Source: Heliopora coerulea (Eukaryota; Cnidaria; Anthozoa; Scleralcyonacea; Helioporidae). Taken from it: a stretch of DNA of 64,000 bases. The notes beneath the pieces are model-generated. The model searched no databases, was not told the origin of the DNA, and saw only the letters and a program-made list of their open reading frames with translations. This document shows, piece after piece, positions 34,645-47,806 of this stretch. Positions within the stretch are counted from its first letter, which is position 1. Each line of letters opens with the position of its first letter. The stretch is taken from contig JASJOG010000100.1 of the NCBI GenBank assembly GCA_030142905.1, positions 1,161,210-1,225,209 of the forward strand, read 5' to 3'. A program made the translations under genes and the position numbers.

Positions 34645-36649
34645 TGGTGGGTCCGTCAAATCTGTACCTTCAAAAGGATCAAAATACACGTTTACAACAT
34701 ATTTTCCTGTACTTGAACCGACACGGATTATCTAGAGTGGTAGCATGGTAGCAAGTTTTAATTGGTTGCTATAAATGGCTTACACGGAGAATTGGAAATA
34801 CTTTCACTGAGCTCCGAAACCTACCGATTTTCATCTGTCTGAGACAGTATATGAGTGTTTAATGGTGTAGTGAGCTTTATTGGTGCCCAGGAGAAAACTT
34901 CACTGGAGGCTCCCCCTCTCTCATTACCAACTTGAAAAATAACACAGATGATGCCAATGGTGCATGTTGTTACCATAATCAGTCGGGAGAAACTGTAAAG
35001 AATTTTGAAATATTTTTAGTGTATTTTTTAAAGATTTACATTTAAAAAAAAAGCAGTACATTTTGCCGCCCAGGGGCAATTGGTTTCTCAGTCCACCCCT
35101 CTCTACGCCACTGTGAGTACTTTCAGAAGGTTATGAATTCCGCTCCTTGTGTATATTCTGAGGATTTTTATGAGCACCTCTAGTGAACTTTTTATCTCAT
35201 TCTCAACACCTATTTTTGTAATCAGAGCTAAGCTGCAAGTCTTCGTATCACTGAGAATTTTGCTATATTTTACGTTACAATACGCATTTAGAACTATGTA
35301 ATCTAGGGATGTATCTGGACTGCAAGCAAGACATGCAAACGGAGCGAAAAAAAGTCGGTGTTACAGGTTCTGTGAAGCGTGACAAAAGACATGTCTGATC
35401 CAACTTGACGTAGCGTGGCTACTGAAAGGGCAAAGTGACGGCCGTTGCCCTCCCAAAAATTGCACAACTGGTGACGTTATTGTCCCCAAATATTGAACAA
35501 AACATCACCAAATGCCACAGGATCAGTCAAAAGAGCCTAATACACAACATTTTTGTGCTACAATCTTCAATATTCGCGCTATGCACTCCCAGTGGGCCGC
35601 CAAAAATTCAGGTCTGGTCCGGCCGTTGCCATTTGTACTGGACCAATTTAAGATTGTAAACACTCGAGTTGTTTCAAATTTGTGTTGGACTTTAATATTC
35701 CTTGAAAAACTCGAGTAAAGTCCTACAGATATTGATTTCAAACCAATAAGGTAGGATAAGTTCAGTTCTGGGAGATGTTATAAGTTTTACAAGTTTTAAA
35801 ATCGGAAAGTGAGTAATGGTGTCCTAGACATGCCATCAAATAAGACACGCTCTGCAACGGATCATTTTAAGAACGCGATAAGGAATTTTTAGAGAGGCGA
35901 TAGTTCACGGTTTGCACGTGTTTACTGTCTTTTACTAAATATATGATATGACTTGGTTCCACCATCTTATGTGATTTAAGTAAAATATTCTTATTTTTGA
36001 AAGAATACTATCCTGAATAAAAAGCATGGTCATCCCTTGAGACTTTTGACTCAAAGGGTTAAGCTGGTGTGATATGGTTGTCAGTTATTTTTTAGGCCAT
36101 AAAGTTATTACAGGCAACCAGTACCATAATGTTAGTAACATACATTTAATTCAATGTACATTTATTGCAATATAAAGTTTCGTTCGTCCAAAGTTACCCA
36201 AGAAAAAAATTTAAAATTATAAACGATTTTTGAAAAACGTTAATTTAAGTCAACAAACTATTTAATAGATAATTACTTCGGTACCCAGCATTATTGGATA
36301 TAATCCAGGCAGCTTCAGCCGCTTTCTGAATTAGTTGATATAACGCCGAGTGAATATAATAGATTTTGATGCGGGTGAGTAATTGTAAAGAAATACTTTA
36401 GGTAATTCCCCTTTCACAAAACTATTCATGTTTCTTCAAAAACAAATTCCTGGATGAAATGGTTAGCCAGTCCACAACTTTAAGGTGAGCTAACATGATC
36501 CAATCTAAAGTATTCGATTAAAGCTAGAGCGTAATTAGCATAGAGATCATAAATTAACTAGAGGGAACATTGTAGCAAAATGTCACCCAACCAAAGGGAA
36601 AAAATTAATTGCCGCCATATTGGATGAATTGGGGGACAAAGTCACAGCC
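34645..36649. other. Intergenic, 3' side of the first MFSD6-like gene
   Basis: Non-coding. CTACGCCACTG at about 35101-35111 looks like one end of a CAGTGGCG-type element; its partner was not found. Confidence 0.4.
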
Positions 36650-37741
36650 ACAGAGTAAATAATCAACCAGAGATCCAACTCGATGTCGGCAGTTTTGATG
36701 TTTGAGTCCTCGCTCATGTCACCTCGCGCATCTCATTAATTCAAACGCCGCCATGTTCCCGGCAAGCGTCGTCAGGTGAACATCCGGATGCATGTTTTTA
36801 GCTGAACCAAAACCTAAATGTTTTGGCCATCTGAGTACTTTATAGTCTTTGTATTATCAAATTAAAGTTGTACAGGCGCAGGCGGGAGTTAAAAAAAATA
36901 TCTGGTAATTATTTTCTATCGGAATTGATATCTACTCAAGTTTTCGCTGTTTTTCTTCAATCATGCCAAGATTAGAAGGACTTTAGCACAGTCAAATCTA
37001 TTCAATGGACTTAAAATTTCTCCCAGCAGTTTAATTTATTATGTTTTTAGCTTGCCAAGCAAGTATGCATTGGCAGATCGAAACAGCCTATATATCATCT
37101 GAAAACAATCGCATAATTTTGTCCGATGAAGAGAAAGTGAAAAAAACGAAACTCGAGCTCTTTCTGGAGATAAAAGTCAAGGAGTAAAACGACTACAACA
37201 ACGTCTAACCTGATGGAGGTAACTTTATCTATCATTCTCAGAAACTTCGTCAGCACACTTCTGCGTTAATAAATAAATAATAATATATACAAATTGTAGT
37301 CTAACCATTATTTACATGAAATCGAGAATTTATTCAAGAAACTGGCGCTGTTATTTGTCTAAATAGGAAATCCACACTACATATGATATGATTCTTATCC
37401 TGTTTTTTGCTGACAACATCACTTAGCAAAGGCCACCGAGTTTCGTCCTTTATCAAACGAAAAAAACCCGTTTTTTGCTGTTTGAACAATCAGCCAAAAA
37501 TCCCTAGGCCACTCCATACTTCCTTCGTTGTAGGGTTGATAAGATTATGTCATTTCAGTTGTATTTTTATGATGTTATGAATTAAACTTTGCCGTGTTTA
37601 CATTTAGCCGGAAAAAAGTCGCGGGAAAGGTCAAAATTGCCTGGGGAATTTGCCAGGTACATGGAGACCAGTGCATACGCATAAGAAATTAGCGACAAAT
37701 TTCCACGTGAGTTGGACCTCTGGTTGATTATTTACTCTGTG
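36650..37741. mobile_element. 1.1 kb TIR element, non-coding
   Basis: CACAGAGTAAATAATCAACC plus AGAGATCCAACTC at the left end recurs inverted at the right end (AGAGGTCCAACTC). No transposase reading frame is visible inside. CACAGC beside both ends may be a target duplication. Confidence 0.7.
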
Positions 37742-37872
37742 ACCACAGCAAACGTGTTTGGATGATAAGTTCAGGGTCACGGTCAAAGGCCACTTCGCTT
37801 TTGTTTATTTTTTTTTCAACTAAAAGAATGTAAAACAATTAGGGCAAAAGTACTGGCCGATTTTAATTTTAC

Positions 37873-38196
37873 GTAGGCGTAGGAAGCGGGGGAAGCCGCG
37901 GGGGCACATTCCCTCACAACGGTAGAAGAAGGAGAGCCGTCCCCCCAATATTTATGACAATCCCTCTTTTTTATAATGTAGTTGATCAGGTTGGACCAAA
38001 AAATCAGCTGTAAAGTTAATATTTGTTATTATCATTTATGATCTTTATATTCTTTTGTGAAACTGCTCTCAAAATGCACGAAATAGCGTTTCAACGTCTC
38101 AAAAAAACTCCAAAAATTTCCAGGAGAGCGCATTCCCCTGGACCACTCTACAGGTGGATTGTGCACCCCAACAATTAGTTGGTTCCTACGCCTCTG
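37873..38196. mobile_element. GTAGGCGTAGGAA MITE
   Basis: GTAGGCGTAGGAAGC at the left is matched inverted by GAGGCGTAGGAACC at the right. The body shares CAAAATGCACGAAAT with 12,930-12,960. Confidence 0.5.
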
Positions 38197-39248
38197 TTTT
38201 AACTTCATGAAGAATTTTCTAAATTCTATAGCGTGCAAGCAGGGACTGCGTTACGGTACGCATTTGCTGCTATCGAATTTCTTGTCTTCGACGATGACGG
38301 TGCGTTAGGAGGAAAGAACGTTTGTTCTGAGCACCATGTCTAAATGTTTTAATAGTATGCGTTGTCTATTCAAAGCGTCAATTCTTTGGCACGTTTTAAT
38401 CGTCGAACTTTTGATCAGCCGAATCGAATGCTTTGAATGAGATAAAAACCGAATAGAAGATCGATTTTCAGGAAGAATTAAAAGAGATCAAATGAGCTAC
38501 ACCGCAGCCAAATGCCGTTCCAGGATTTCATATCGATTTTATTTATTTCATCCGTTCAAAATTGCCCGTTGGTGTCAGTTCTCCACGAGACAAGGAATCC
38601 CCTGCAATACATGCGTACCTATTGATTGACAGCTAAATCGTAGAGTTGAAAAGACCGGTGAACTATGCTGTGATATACAATAAAAACTGTCAAGTAAAGT
38701 AACGCCTCCCTTTAGTTTGGGATTTAGTAGCCATTCAGGAGTGGATCCAGAAGTTTATGAAAGAGGGGAAGTAAAATTCTTTTAGAAATTCATGCCACTA
38801 AGTGGCGGTTTAGTGCGAAAAATTTTATGTTACAGTCGTTTCTTCTACTCATCCTTTCCTTGTTTTTCTTTTTACTCCAGTGCTCTTTGAAAATGGTTAC
38901 CAGTCTTCTTGGTGGTCGACATGCTTAATTCTTGTGTTTTGCAACCGAGAGAGATATTACATGACGAGTAATTGATCAAACATGGGACGCGGGTCCGGTT
39001 CGCCCCCTCCTAAATCCACCCCTGTCTTTGAAGCCGTTACTATCAGGAGACAGTTATTTTCGGAGTGTGGTAATTTTTTCGAAAGGTTGAAATACGTTAA
39101 AACGCAATTAAGAAAATGTTCATGAGTTTTTCCATGAAAAAGCATGTCGTTTAATTTCGAACTGAGTTGTTTCACTTGATATTTCTGTCATTTTCAATTG
39201 TATGGTTTTTAATAAAGCTACTTATCGGAGTACGTTCCAGTCTACAGC

Positions 39249-39816
39249 ATTTAGAGCAGTGGTTCCCAACCTGGGGTCCGCAAACAAGTTTTGGTGGTCC
39301 GTCGAGACTAAAGGGTCCACCGGGGGTCCGCGCAAAAGGGACGGGGTCTGCAGAAGGTAACTATTTTTTTGGCAAATGACTACCTGCAATATTGGTTCAA
39401 CTATTTTTTACTGCAAACTACCAGTCAATATCGCAAATTCTGAAGGGTGTAAGTATAACATAAGAACTAGTAATTTTGAGGTTTTAACAGATCACACCTT
39501 CATCTCATGTTGCATGCAACCACACTTCACCTGTTCACCCCGAGCTTTGTTCGTACAGGAAAAGTTCTCCAGCGTTTATCTGTCCATAAATTAATCATGA
39601 GTTCGAAACGATCTGCCACTGGGAAGATTAAACTACGAGGATACAATGTTGAGTACTTAAGCAAACCTGAATGCATCTTTTGCAGAGAGATTTTAAGCAA
39701 TGAAGCAATGAAACCGGCGAAGCTGCAGTTTCAATTGGGGAAGGGGTCTTCTGAGATTTTTAAAATCAGTGAAGGGGTCCCTGGGAAGGAAAAGGTTGAG
39801 GACCGCTGATTTAGAG
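39249..39816 (+). mobile_element. hAT-type element with 8 bp target duplication
   Basis: The 552 bp element (39257-39808) begins CAGTGGTTCCCAACC and ends as the imperfect inverse (GGTTGAGGACCGCTG). It is flanked by identical 8 bp copies ATTTAGAG (39249-39256 and 39809-39816), the hallmark of hAT transposons. Inside, the plus strand reads MSSKRSATGKIKLRGY and SKPECIFCREILSNEAMKPA, the start of a BED-finger hAT transposase with CxxC but without the rest. Non-autonomous. Confidence 0.9.
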
Positions 39817-40100
39817 CATTTATATTAGTCCTTCTTCCAGAAAGTCCTAAGAAGCCCTTTTCCCACAATTTCAGTCGTTTGTTCACATTGAAGCACTTCT
39901 TGAATTTGTAAGTTTTGTTGTCTTGTTTGCTGTTGGATTTAAGATGGCAAGATAGCCAACAGCCGTTACTTTCGCGATTTCTTTCGTAAATGCCTCTACT
40001 TTTCGGCGGACTGTAACTTTTGGATGGCATTAACCGCGTATAGACTGGGCTATTTTAGGGTCGTTTAGGGTTGGGGGGGAGCAGAAAGTGCCTGTGGTTA

Positions 40101-41104
40101 GGGCTTTCCACAAGATGCTCGGTAACTTTTTTGCAACTTTTCATATTACAAGTAACTTTTTTCGTTTCGGGCAACGTTTTGCGTTCTGGGCAATTTCTAT
40201 CTATTTCGAGAAATATGTCAATTTGCAGGTCATCCCAGTCCCTACGCAATAAAGTGCAGAAAAATCCAGCTGAAAAGAAGCGAAATGTCCGCGGCACAGC
40301 CGGTCCAAATGTGAGTACTTGGGATAGATTAAATCAGTTCAAAGGAGAGCATCTTACTGTGGTGTCGGGTAGACTCAGATTTGATGCTTGCAAGGAAACC
40401 GTGTGCAAAAAGAAAAGCTCTGTTAGTAAGCACATTACATCCCAGAAACATTAAATCAAAGGAAGTTATTGCGAAAAGAAAGAAAAAAGACCAGAGTATT
40501 GTTGACTTGATGAAAAGAAATGACAAACAAATGAATCCCAAAGGATCAACATTACCCAAAGATATGAGACTGTATCGATACGAGCTTGTGGAGTCTTTGC
40601 TGATTTCAGGAACACCCATATCGAAAGTTGACAATCTGAGGCTATTTCTGGAAAAATATGGCTACTGTTTTACATCCTAAAGCCATTTGACAGAACCCAT
40701 CCCTCTGTATCTCAAGAGAGAGAAGGATTGTGTTAAATCTGAAATTGCTACAAACAAAAGTTGGATTTGAGGACAAGTTTACTTGTTTTTAGCAACTCTG
40801 ATTGCAGTTAAATAACATGAAAATGGTTAGAGTTCATGTGTAGCCTTAACACTTATAAATACATTTTTTGGTTTTAATTGAGGAGAAAACTATTTAGCAA
40901 GCTGATTACACCGCAAAATTACCCGAAAATGCTTAGAAATCTTACTTTTGTTGTACAATTTGTATATTTTTGCTTCATATCAAAGAGAAGAAAGAGAGCA
41001 ACTTTCCGGTTACAGGAAAACCAACTTTCTGGGGTTTTTTTGAGCAACTTTTTGAGAAATTACGGGTAACATTCTGGGAAATTTTGGGCAACTTGTGGAA
41101 AGCG
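40101..41104 (+). mobile_element. DNA element with BED/CGGBP1-like reading frames
   Basis: Ends carry inverted GGGCTTTCCACAAG / GCGCTTTCCACAAG, followed by many GCAACTTT subterminal repeats. The plus strand encodes LRFDACKETVCKKKSSVSKH plus ITSQKH (BED-type Cys2His2 finger, 40380-40452), then in another frame DQSIVDLMKRNDKQMNPKGS and YRYELVESLLISGTPISKVD (to 40680). This finger-plus-tail layout is that of CGGBP1-like, hAT-derived proteins. A frameshift or stop separates the two parts. Confidence 0.65.
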
Positions 41105-44100
41105 CTTCCTATGGTTGGTATCTCCGAAACTATTTGACGTATATATGGTAATGAGATTTTTACAGAATTATGGTAGGCTAAATCCAAGCATATTTTGATA
41201 TTTTGCTGTCGTGGCAAAAAAGTTTTGACGTCATTATTACATCGTCAGTTGTAAAAACTTCGAAATTTAATAACTTCCAAAAAAGTTTTTTTAGGATTTC
41301 TCGCTACTATTTTAATCAGGAGAACTTATCGTGTTAATGAATTGGTTTCTCTTCGCCGAGAGGTGCTTCCCCCCTTTTTTAAATTATTTATTTTCTTATA
41401 GTAAGTAAATGAAAAATTGCAAGCGAATTACCAATTTTAACAATCTGTTTTCATGCAGAAAAACTTCAAAACATCATGTAATCGACTCAAAAGGACTTCT
41501 ATACAATACACTGGTACAGTTAATTTATACGCTGTTGCTAAGATTTGTTAATAACTGGCTTATAAATATATATTTCTAAGTTGGAACGTATTGTTAAGGC
41601 TTTGTAAGATTTGAAAGACAAACACAAAATTAATATAATGAAAATTAAACCTTTAAGCAAATGCTTTCTCGAAATTCAATGTTAGTTCTTGTTTGATTAT
41701 AATCTATAACGTTTTTCCCTTGAATGACTTTTCACGATTTTTTCCACCCATAAAACCAAGATATATTTAGGAAAAGCCATAGAATTTCAGGTCATGAACT
41801 GTAATGGTTATTTACATGTACTGACAAAGTCTGACATAAATTCGGCGCGGGCACTTTTCGCCCGTGGAATAGATAGGGTTAAAGATCAAACAACTGAACA
41901 TATTTTGCGTGACAAGAAAGTGAAGGGTAATATCAGGTCGTTAATCCACCGATAACTTGATTAATATGGTTGTAAAATTTTCCAAGTTCATTTAACTTAA
42001 ATTTTTATACCCCATTCTGAAACTGTAGTATATTTGAATGGAGAATATTTGGGTCTTGCTCAGTCTTCACTGATTAAAAACAACAATTAACCTTTCCCAC
42101 TTTTCTGTTTTCCTCTGCATTTCTGCTATTTCAAACCATGTGTCGGTTCTAGGTGTATCAATTCAATAGTTTCTTTGAAATTTAATAATATTTAGATGCC
42201 GATCTGTTCACACGAATCGCTTACAATTTAACCGGTGACTTTGCCAGTGTTCCATGACTCCGGACTCCCGGCAAGGTTGTTTCGAATTTCCGGTTTAGTG
42301 CAGTAATTTTTTAAAAATCAAATATTCCCCTGGTTATTCGAAAGTTTCGCGCCATTCCGTATTCCGCAGGCAGACCCCCAAAAAACATTATTCCACCTGC
42401 ACGTACTCCTTGCCGGCCTTACCCAAAACCTCTTAGCTTTCCGTGTCGATCTCCTTGCACGAATTAACTTTATTCAACCAAGTATGATTTGCTTTGATTC
42501 TCTTCTTTGAATACTACTTTTTATTCGCTGCTTTTTAAATAATTATATTTGTCAAAACAGCGCTGCAGATACTGAACCAATATCGATCAAGAGAGACAAG
42601 ATTATTTAGGTTGGCCATTGCGTTTGTTTTAAAAAAAGCACCAAAACCTTAACGAAAGGGTGGTTGGAACTAAAACGTAGCAAAAGAGTAACGGCAAGTG
42701 TATTAACACGGCACGTCTAAGAGTTCCGGTTTCATTTTCCACTATTAACTATTTCCCGGCGGCATAAGACTTTTATCTTTTTACTCTGGCTAACGCGAGA
42801 CGATACTCGATCGTCAAAGGGAGAGCTGCTACAGGGAAAGAGTTCATTGATGACGAATCTAAACATCATAAGGTCTTAAATGGTTAATTTTGATACGTAA
42901 CATGAAATAGTATACCTTGGCAAGAACGAATAAAAATCTTGCAGTCTCATTTATGTGCAAACGTTTGACAACGATGTTCATGAGAGTGGCATTTCACTTG
43001 TAAAATGTTCGCAAGCTATCAACTTTCCTTTCCAAAACATTTTGTAATAACTAATAAGATTGAAGAAGATAATTGTGGTAGACTTTTTGAGGTATCCTTT
43101 AGTGCCAAAATCTTAATAATTGGAGACTGTAAAACTTTCTTTGTCGGCATTTTCCAGGATTTGTTCAAGATGATCAGATTATGGTAACATAGTTTAACTT
43201 TCACAGGTAAATGAGATCTTTTCGTGACTATAAAGGTCGAATTTCTTCCATTTGATCAGTTGTTGAATGAGCTTTCGACACGAAATTCATATGGAACCAA
43301 GATTAGTTGTACTTTTCTTTGATTAATATCGATTTGCTACATTGGAAAGAAAATGTTATTTATCTAATCATCACACTCAGTCAAAAAGGACTTTATTAAC
43401 TTTAATAAAAACGCTTTTTAATGAAAAGAATTTCTCTTATACAATAAATTAATCTTCAAGAGACCAAACCTCACTAAAATGTGATCAGATTAAAATACTA
43501 ATTCTTGATATTATTAATGATATGCATGAAAAGATTTCTCAATTGTGATTGGATGAGAGCCGACTTATTTGAAGATAACATAGTGCAGGAAAAAGGTAAC
43601 CAAATACGATGATGTATGGGGAAATTTGGAGAAGCTGTGAGCGCAAACAATAGCCATGGTTGGAGTACGTTTTCTTTGGTCTGCTGTTTTCGTCAATTGC
43701 GTAAATCACTTCCAATTATGTTTATCATCAATTAATAAATTGATAATCGAGCGGCTTCTCGCTTACTATAGATTTGAACTTGTGCGTTTTTCACTGAACT
43801 CAAATTGTGTTTACTCTAAGCCATCACACAGTTTTCGGTTCTTTGAAACATGCACTCAGGAAAATTAGTTTCAAACTAAATGCAAAACCGTCTGAATACT
43901 TACAGTAAACCTAGCTACACCACAATCTTTCCATATCTCGCTTAAAAATGGTCTAGAAAGTGACCCTACAGTATGGAAAACTGCATTTAAAAGTTCTCAG
44001 TTGAGGACGAATTTTTATTTCAACTCACTGAACAAAGTCGGGCACTCTACTCTTTTCTTTCAGTAGCTCTCGAGTGGAACTAATTAGAAAGTAATTCAAT

Positions 44101-44519
44101 TTTCACAACCGAATAGTTGAGTGCGTGTCTTTGTACGGTCAGGCGAAAAACAATTTTACTGAAGTTTTTTTGCTTCTATACCACAACAATCATCGTTGCA
44201 GTGCTGTGGGACCTGCCAGACTGAGGGGAAAATTAAAAAAATACGCCAATGAAATAACCACACCCCAAAACCCTTCTCGTAGGTCTGCATGCTCTACGGT
44301 TCTCTACAGCTATAATCGTTCGAAATTTAATCCCTACTTGAAGTATGATAACTGGCTAATTCTGGAGAAACAAAATAGTAAAAAATAGGAGCTAAAAAGT
44401 CATCTTTTGCGCAACAACTGTGCGGGCAAAATTTGAATGGGGTTAGCTGCTGTCCCTAATCCTCCGAACACTCCACCATTGACTACCATAACGAGTGTGT
44501 GGATTAACCAAAATCTGAT
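41105..44519. other. No gene seen
   Basis: AT-rich with only short open frames, plus one CTGGCTAACG repeat copy at 42740-42830. Confidence 0.4.
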
Positions 44520-44765
44520 CAACCTAATTGAGATAATTATAACCCTTTCCCGGTAGGAACTCTTCCGTTTACAAGTAAAACTGTCTAGCATTAACCAGGG
44601 TAAAATTATCTGGCATTAGCCAGAGTAAAATAAAAGAAGACTGATCCCGCCAGGAAACAGTGAATTGAGATAGTTATAAACCTATCCCAACAGGATTTCT
44701 CTTTTTGTCAAGTAAAATCGTCTGGCGTTAGCCAGAATGAAATAATGGAAGGCTGATTAAGAATG
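44520..44765 (-). repeat. CTCTGGCTAACGCCAGA repeat family, tandem copies
   Basis: On the minus strand, about three units with CTGGC-TAAC-GCCAG-like hairpins, each followed by TTTTAC(TC)TG and by CGGGAAAGGGTTATAA-like blocks. Other copies lie on the plus strand at 24583-24630, 42740-42830 and 58635-58725. Confidence 0.7.
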
Positions 44766-45154
44766 GATACGCATGTAGCATGAGGTAAAGGTATAAGTCA
44801 ATTTGTTTTAAAAGTTAATCTTGGTCAGTTGAATACCAACATTTGACAATAGAATCGGCTTGAAAACAATAGGTTTAGGACTAGTTTGATGGAGAAAGGT
44901 TTCTTCCATAACACATAAGTATCTAACATCCTCATGGTCTGTTCCGAGTTTGCTCTTTTGTTACTAGGTTGTCGCAGCCAAAAATTGATGTTCACTGGTT
45001 TGAATCCCTGGCATATTTAACTTAGTGAAGTTTTTCTATGCCAACGTTCCCTGTATAGGCTACGCCGAATCGTATTCTTGACCTTATGATGATGGATTTT
45101 CGAGCGAAAGACAACTTTAGACACCCGCTTTCTATTCTGAGAATATAGGTTGGT

Positions 45155-45260
45155 TGTCTGAAAGACAGACAGGCAGACAAAAGGACAGACGGATGGAAGG
45201 ACTGACAGACTGACAAGGAAAACGAGAGTTAGAGAGATAGACAATTAGACAGACGTACAG
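45155..45260 (+). repeat. (GACA)n-like tract
   Basis: Imperfect GACAGAC units downstream of the second MFSD6-like gene; similar purine-rich tracts occur at 836-905. Confidence 0.7.
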
Positions 45261-45730
45261 GCGGCCAGCGGACTGTCGAACATACACAGACAGTGTCAAT
45301 TTCAGAGTGGAATTATCATCCTTTCTCACGGCAGACCTTTGACAAAAAGAACCTACACATGGCTGCAATAGAACTCCTGTTATTGTATTTGGAACCATAA
45401 TAGCCGAGGTCTTTTTGTCTACTGAACCACAAGGATGGATTGTATATCATCCGATATGAATTCCTATGCAACACTAAAGGGGTATTTAACAGAGAATTAA
45501 TGAAGCACGCAGTCTTATTTGATATAATTCTCAGCACTATGTCAGCAAATGCAGCGGGCAAAATTATACAAACTCGACTTGCAAAAATTTGCTGTCTGCA
45601 TTCGTTGATATAATGCCGAGTGAAAACAACTGGTTTTGATGTGGGTCAGTTATTATATTTATGATAATGAATCAATAAATTTTCAAGTTGGGAGAATGAT
45701 TTTGGCTCTACATCAGTTTTTCTATCTTTA

Positions 45731-45981
45731 TCATTTGTTTTCTTCATCATTATTTTGTGAGTCTTCATCTTTTCTAGACAAAGGTTGGTAAGATGAACCG
45801 TTTTGTTGACCCTTGGCGGAGATCAGGATCAACTGAATCGCTACAAAGAAGAGAAATATGACAAAAGTACTGATTGAAAAGCCACGGAACGTTTTCCTGT
45901 TGCCAAATACGCGAAATGAGAAGCCACCAATAATCGAGCCACTGCCAAAACCCAGGCCCCAGAACGAGGCTTGTACGATAC
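45731..45981 (-). CDS. MFSD6-like transporter, last coding exon (paralog 2)
   Basis: The acceptor is TTCTTTTGACAAG with AG at 45983-45982, and the exon completes a phase-1 codon. It encodes IVQASFWGLGFGSGSIIGG, one hydrophobic segment, and a short hydrophilic tail ending ENK and TGA at 45733-45731. Lengths 1540 + 251 = 1791 nt, exactly 597 codons. The 1825 bp intron contains a (TATTG)n-type array. A 71-residue open frame over the same bases in another frame is a shadow. Confidence 0.9.
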
Positions 45982-47329
45982 CTTGTCAAAAGAAGAAATA
46001 TAATTCTATTAATAATTCCTTGGGGGATTACGTCAAAATTTCAAAAACCTAATTTAGTTTTGATTTAGCCTTACTTACGTTACATGAATATAATGACAAT
46101 ATGGAGCCGAGGACTGAAGCTAAATATATAGCTTGGGCAGTCAGTATTCATGATAATACCTAAAAACAACTCTATCTAGCTTAAAAAGTTCACTTATTAA
46201 CTAAATTTTCGGCCGCCTTCTGCTGACTTGATCAGAGTAAAATGAGAACTAGAACTTGAAAATAGCATGTTTAAAAAACCTATGAATAAAATGTTTACAA
46301 ATAGTAATTAAAAATTCTCGTTGTCCCTGAAAGATCTTACTAAAGGCAAACACACCCTAGTTAATGTAAATTCAGTGAATGAACGGCAACCGTTCCTAAA
46401 GGTATATATAGCCAATATCATATCATACACGATGTGTCTCATATGATCCTAAATGTGCATTATTAGAAATGGAAAATGTGTGTCAAATTGCAACGAAGTG
46501 TTTTATTTTCACTCATTTTATTTAACTCAGCCTTTCCTATTTCATCATGAACATATTAAGTTTTCAAAAACTCATTTGCATTTAGTAGTCCTCTTTGTAA
46601 AGCATCGAAGTACGAAACTTTGTGATAATAATTAAAAACAAAAAGTTCCTATTTCTACGATAAAAGTTAGGTGATTTTTAAGACCCATTACAGGATTTGC
46701 TCTGAAAGTAATCTCCAAAAAATCCTTTTACACAACAGTCATTTGCAAATGTACGTACCTAAATATGCTTACCATTAAATATTTCTTAAGATGGGCCAAG
46801 CGCACAAATTTTTTAAACGTTGAATTATTTTCAGAATTTTCATTATCAACCAACGATCAGTGGCATAGTGAGCACTGTTGACACCCAGGGTAAAACGTCA
46901 CCTTTAAACTTTTACCTTTATCGAATAGTGTTCCCCGAGGGGTTTTCAACAATTGGTTACAATAAGTATATTCGACAATAATACATAAAACAATATATAG
47001 TAAGAATGAATAAAATAAAATCAACAGGATGAACCTGTTCTTGCCTTTGCGATATTTATATGTTTTTTTTATGTTTATATGAATAAAATTGTTTCATCAC
47101 ATCACAATTTGGAGCCCCCTCCTTGGCACAATCTCCCTCCGGCACTGCGCAACTCCACTTTCAAAGGTTTTGTGAGAGTAGGTAATTAAATGATAAAAAA
47201 TCAGAATAAATATTCCATTTATAATTGTAACAATCATAATTTCTAATTCATCTAATAAGCAAGGAAGCAAGTCCCACTGCCAAAAGCAACCGAGGAGGGG
47301 ATGTCCCCTCATTGACGTCTGTGAGTATT

Positions 47330-47692
47330 GTGTAGCATTATATTGCATTATCTTGAGCTGAACTGTATTGCGCTGTATTCTATTGTATCGCATTATATTG
47401 CTTCATGTTGTACTGTATTGTTTTGCACTGTGTTGTATTGTATTATGTGGTATTGTATTGTGTTGTAGTGTATTTTATCGTAATGTATTGCGTTGAATTG
47501 TATTGTTCTGTACTATATGTATTGAATTGCATTGTGCTGCATTGTATTGCATTGCATTGTATTCCATTATATTGCATTGTATTGTATGGCATTGTATTGC
47601 AATGCATTGTATTGTATGGCATTGTATTGCATTGTATTGCATTTTATTGTATTGTATATTGTATTGCGTTGCGTTGTATTGTATTGAACTTG
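47330..47692 (+). repeat. (TATTG/TGCAT)n degenerate pentanucleotide array
   Basis: About 360 bp of TATTG, TGTAT and GCATTG units within the intron of the second MFSD6-like gene. Open frames here on both strands are artefacts of the repeat. Confidence 0.9.
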
Positions 47693-47806
47693 TTTATTCG
47701 TCCTGAGGTAAATATAATTACATTTTTGACATACAATTAAATTCACTTGCTTAGAAAATTTATTCCACAGAAGTAAACGGAAATAATTTTCCAAGTATTA
47801 TCTTAC

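Noticed and set aside
45774..45989. 71-codon minus-strand frame over the last exon of the second MFSD6-like gene
   Set aside because: The spliced frame through this exon continues the transporter in exact register, so this is a shadow.
47405..47794. Cys/Tyr/Ile-rich open frames around 47.4-47.8 kb on both strands
   Set aside because: They are translations of the TATTG/TGCAT repeat array.
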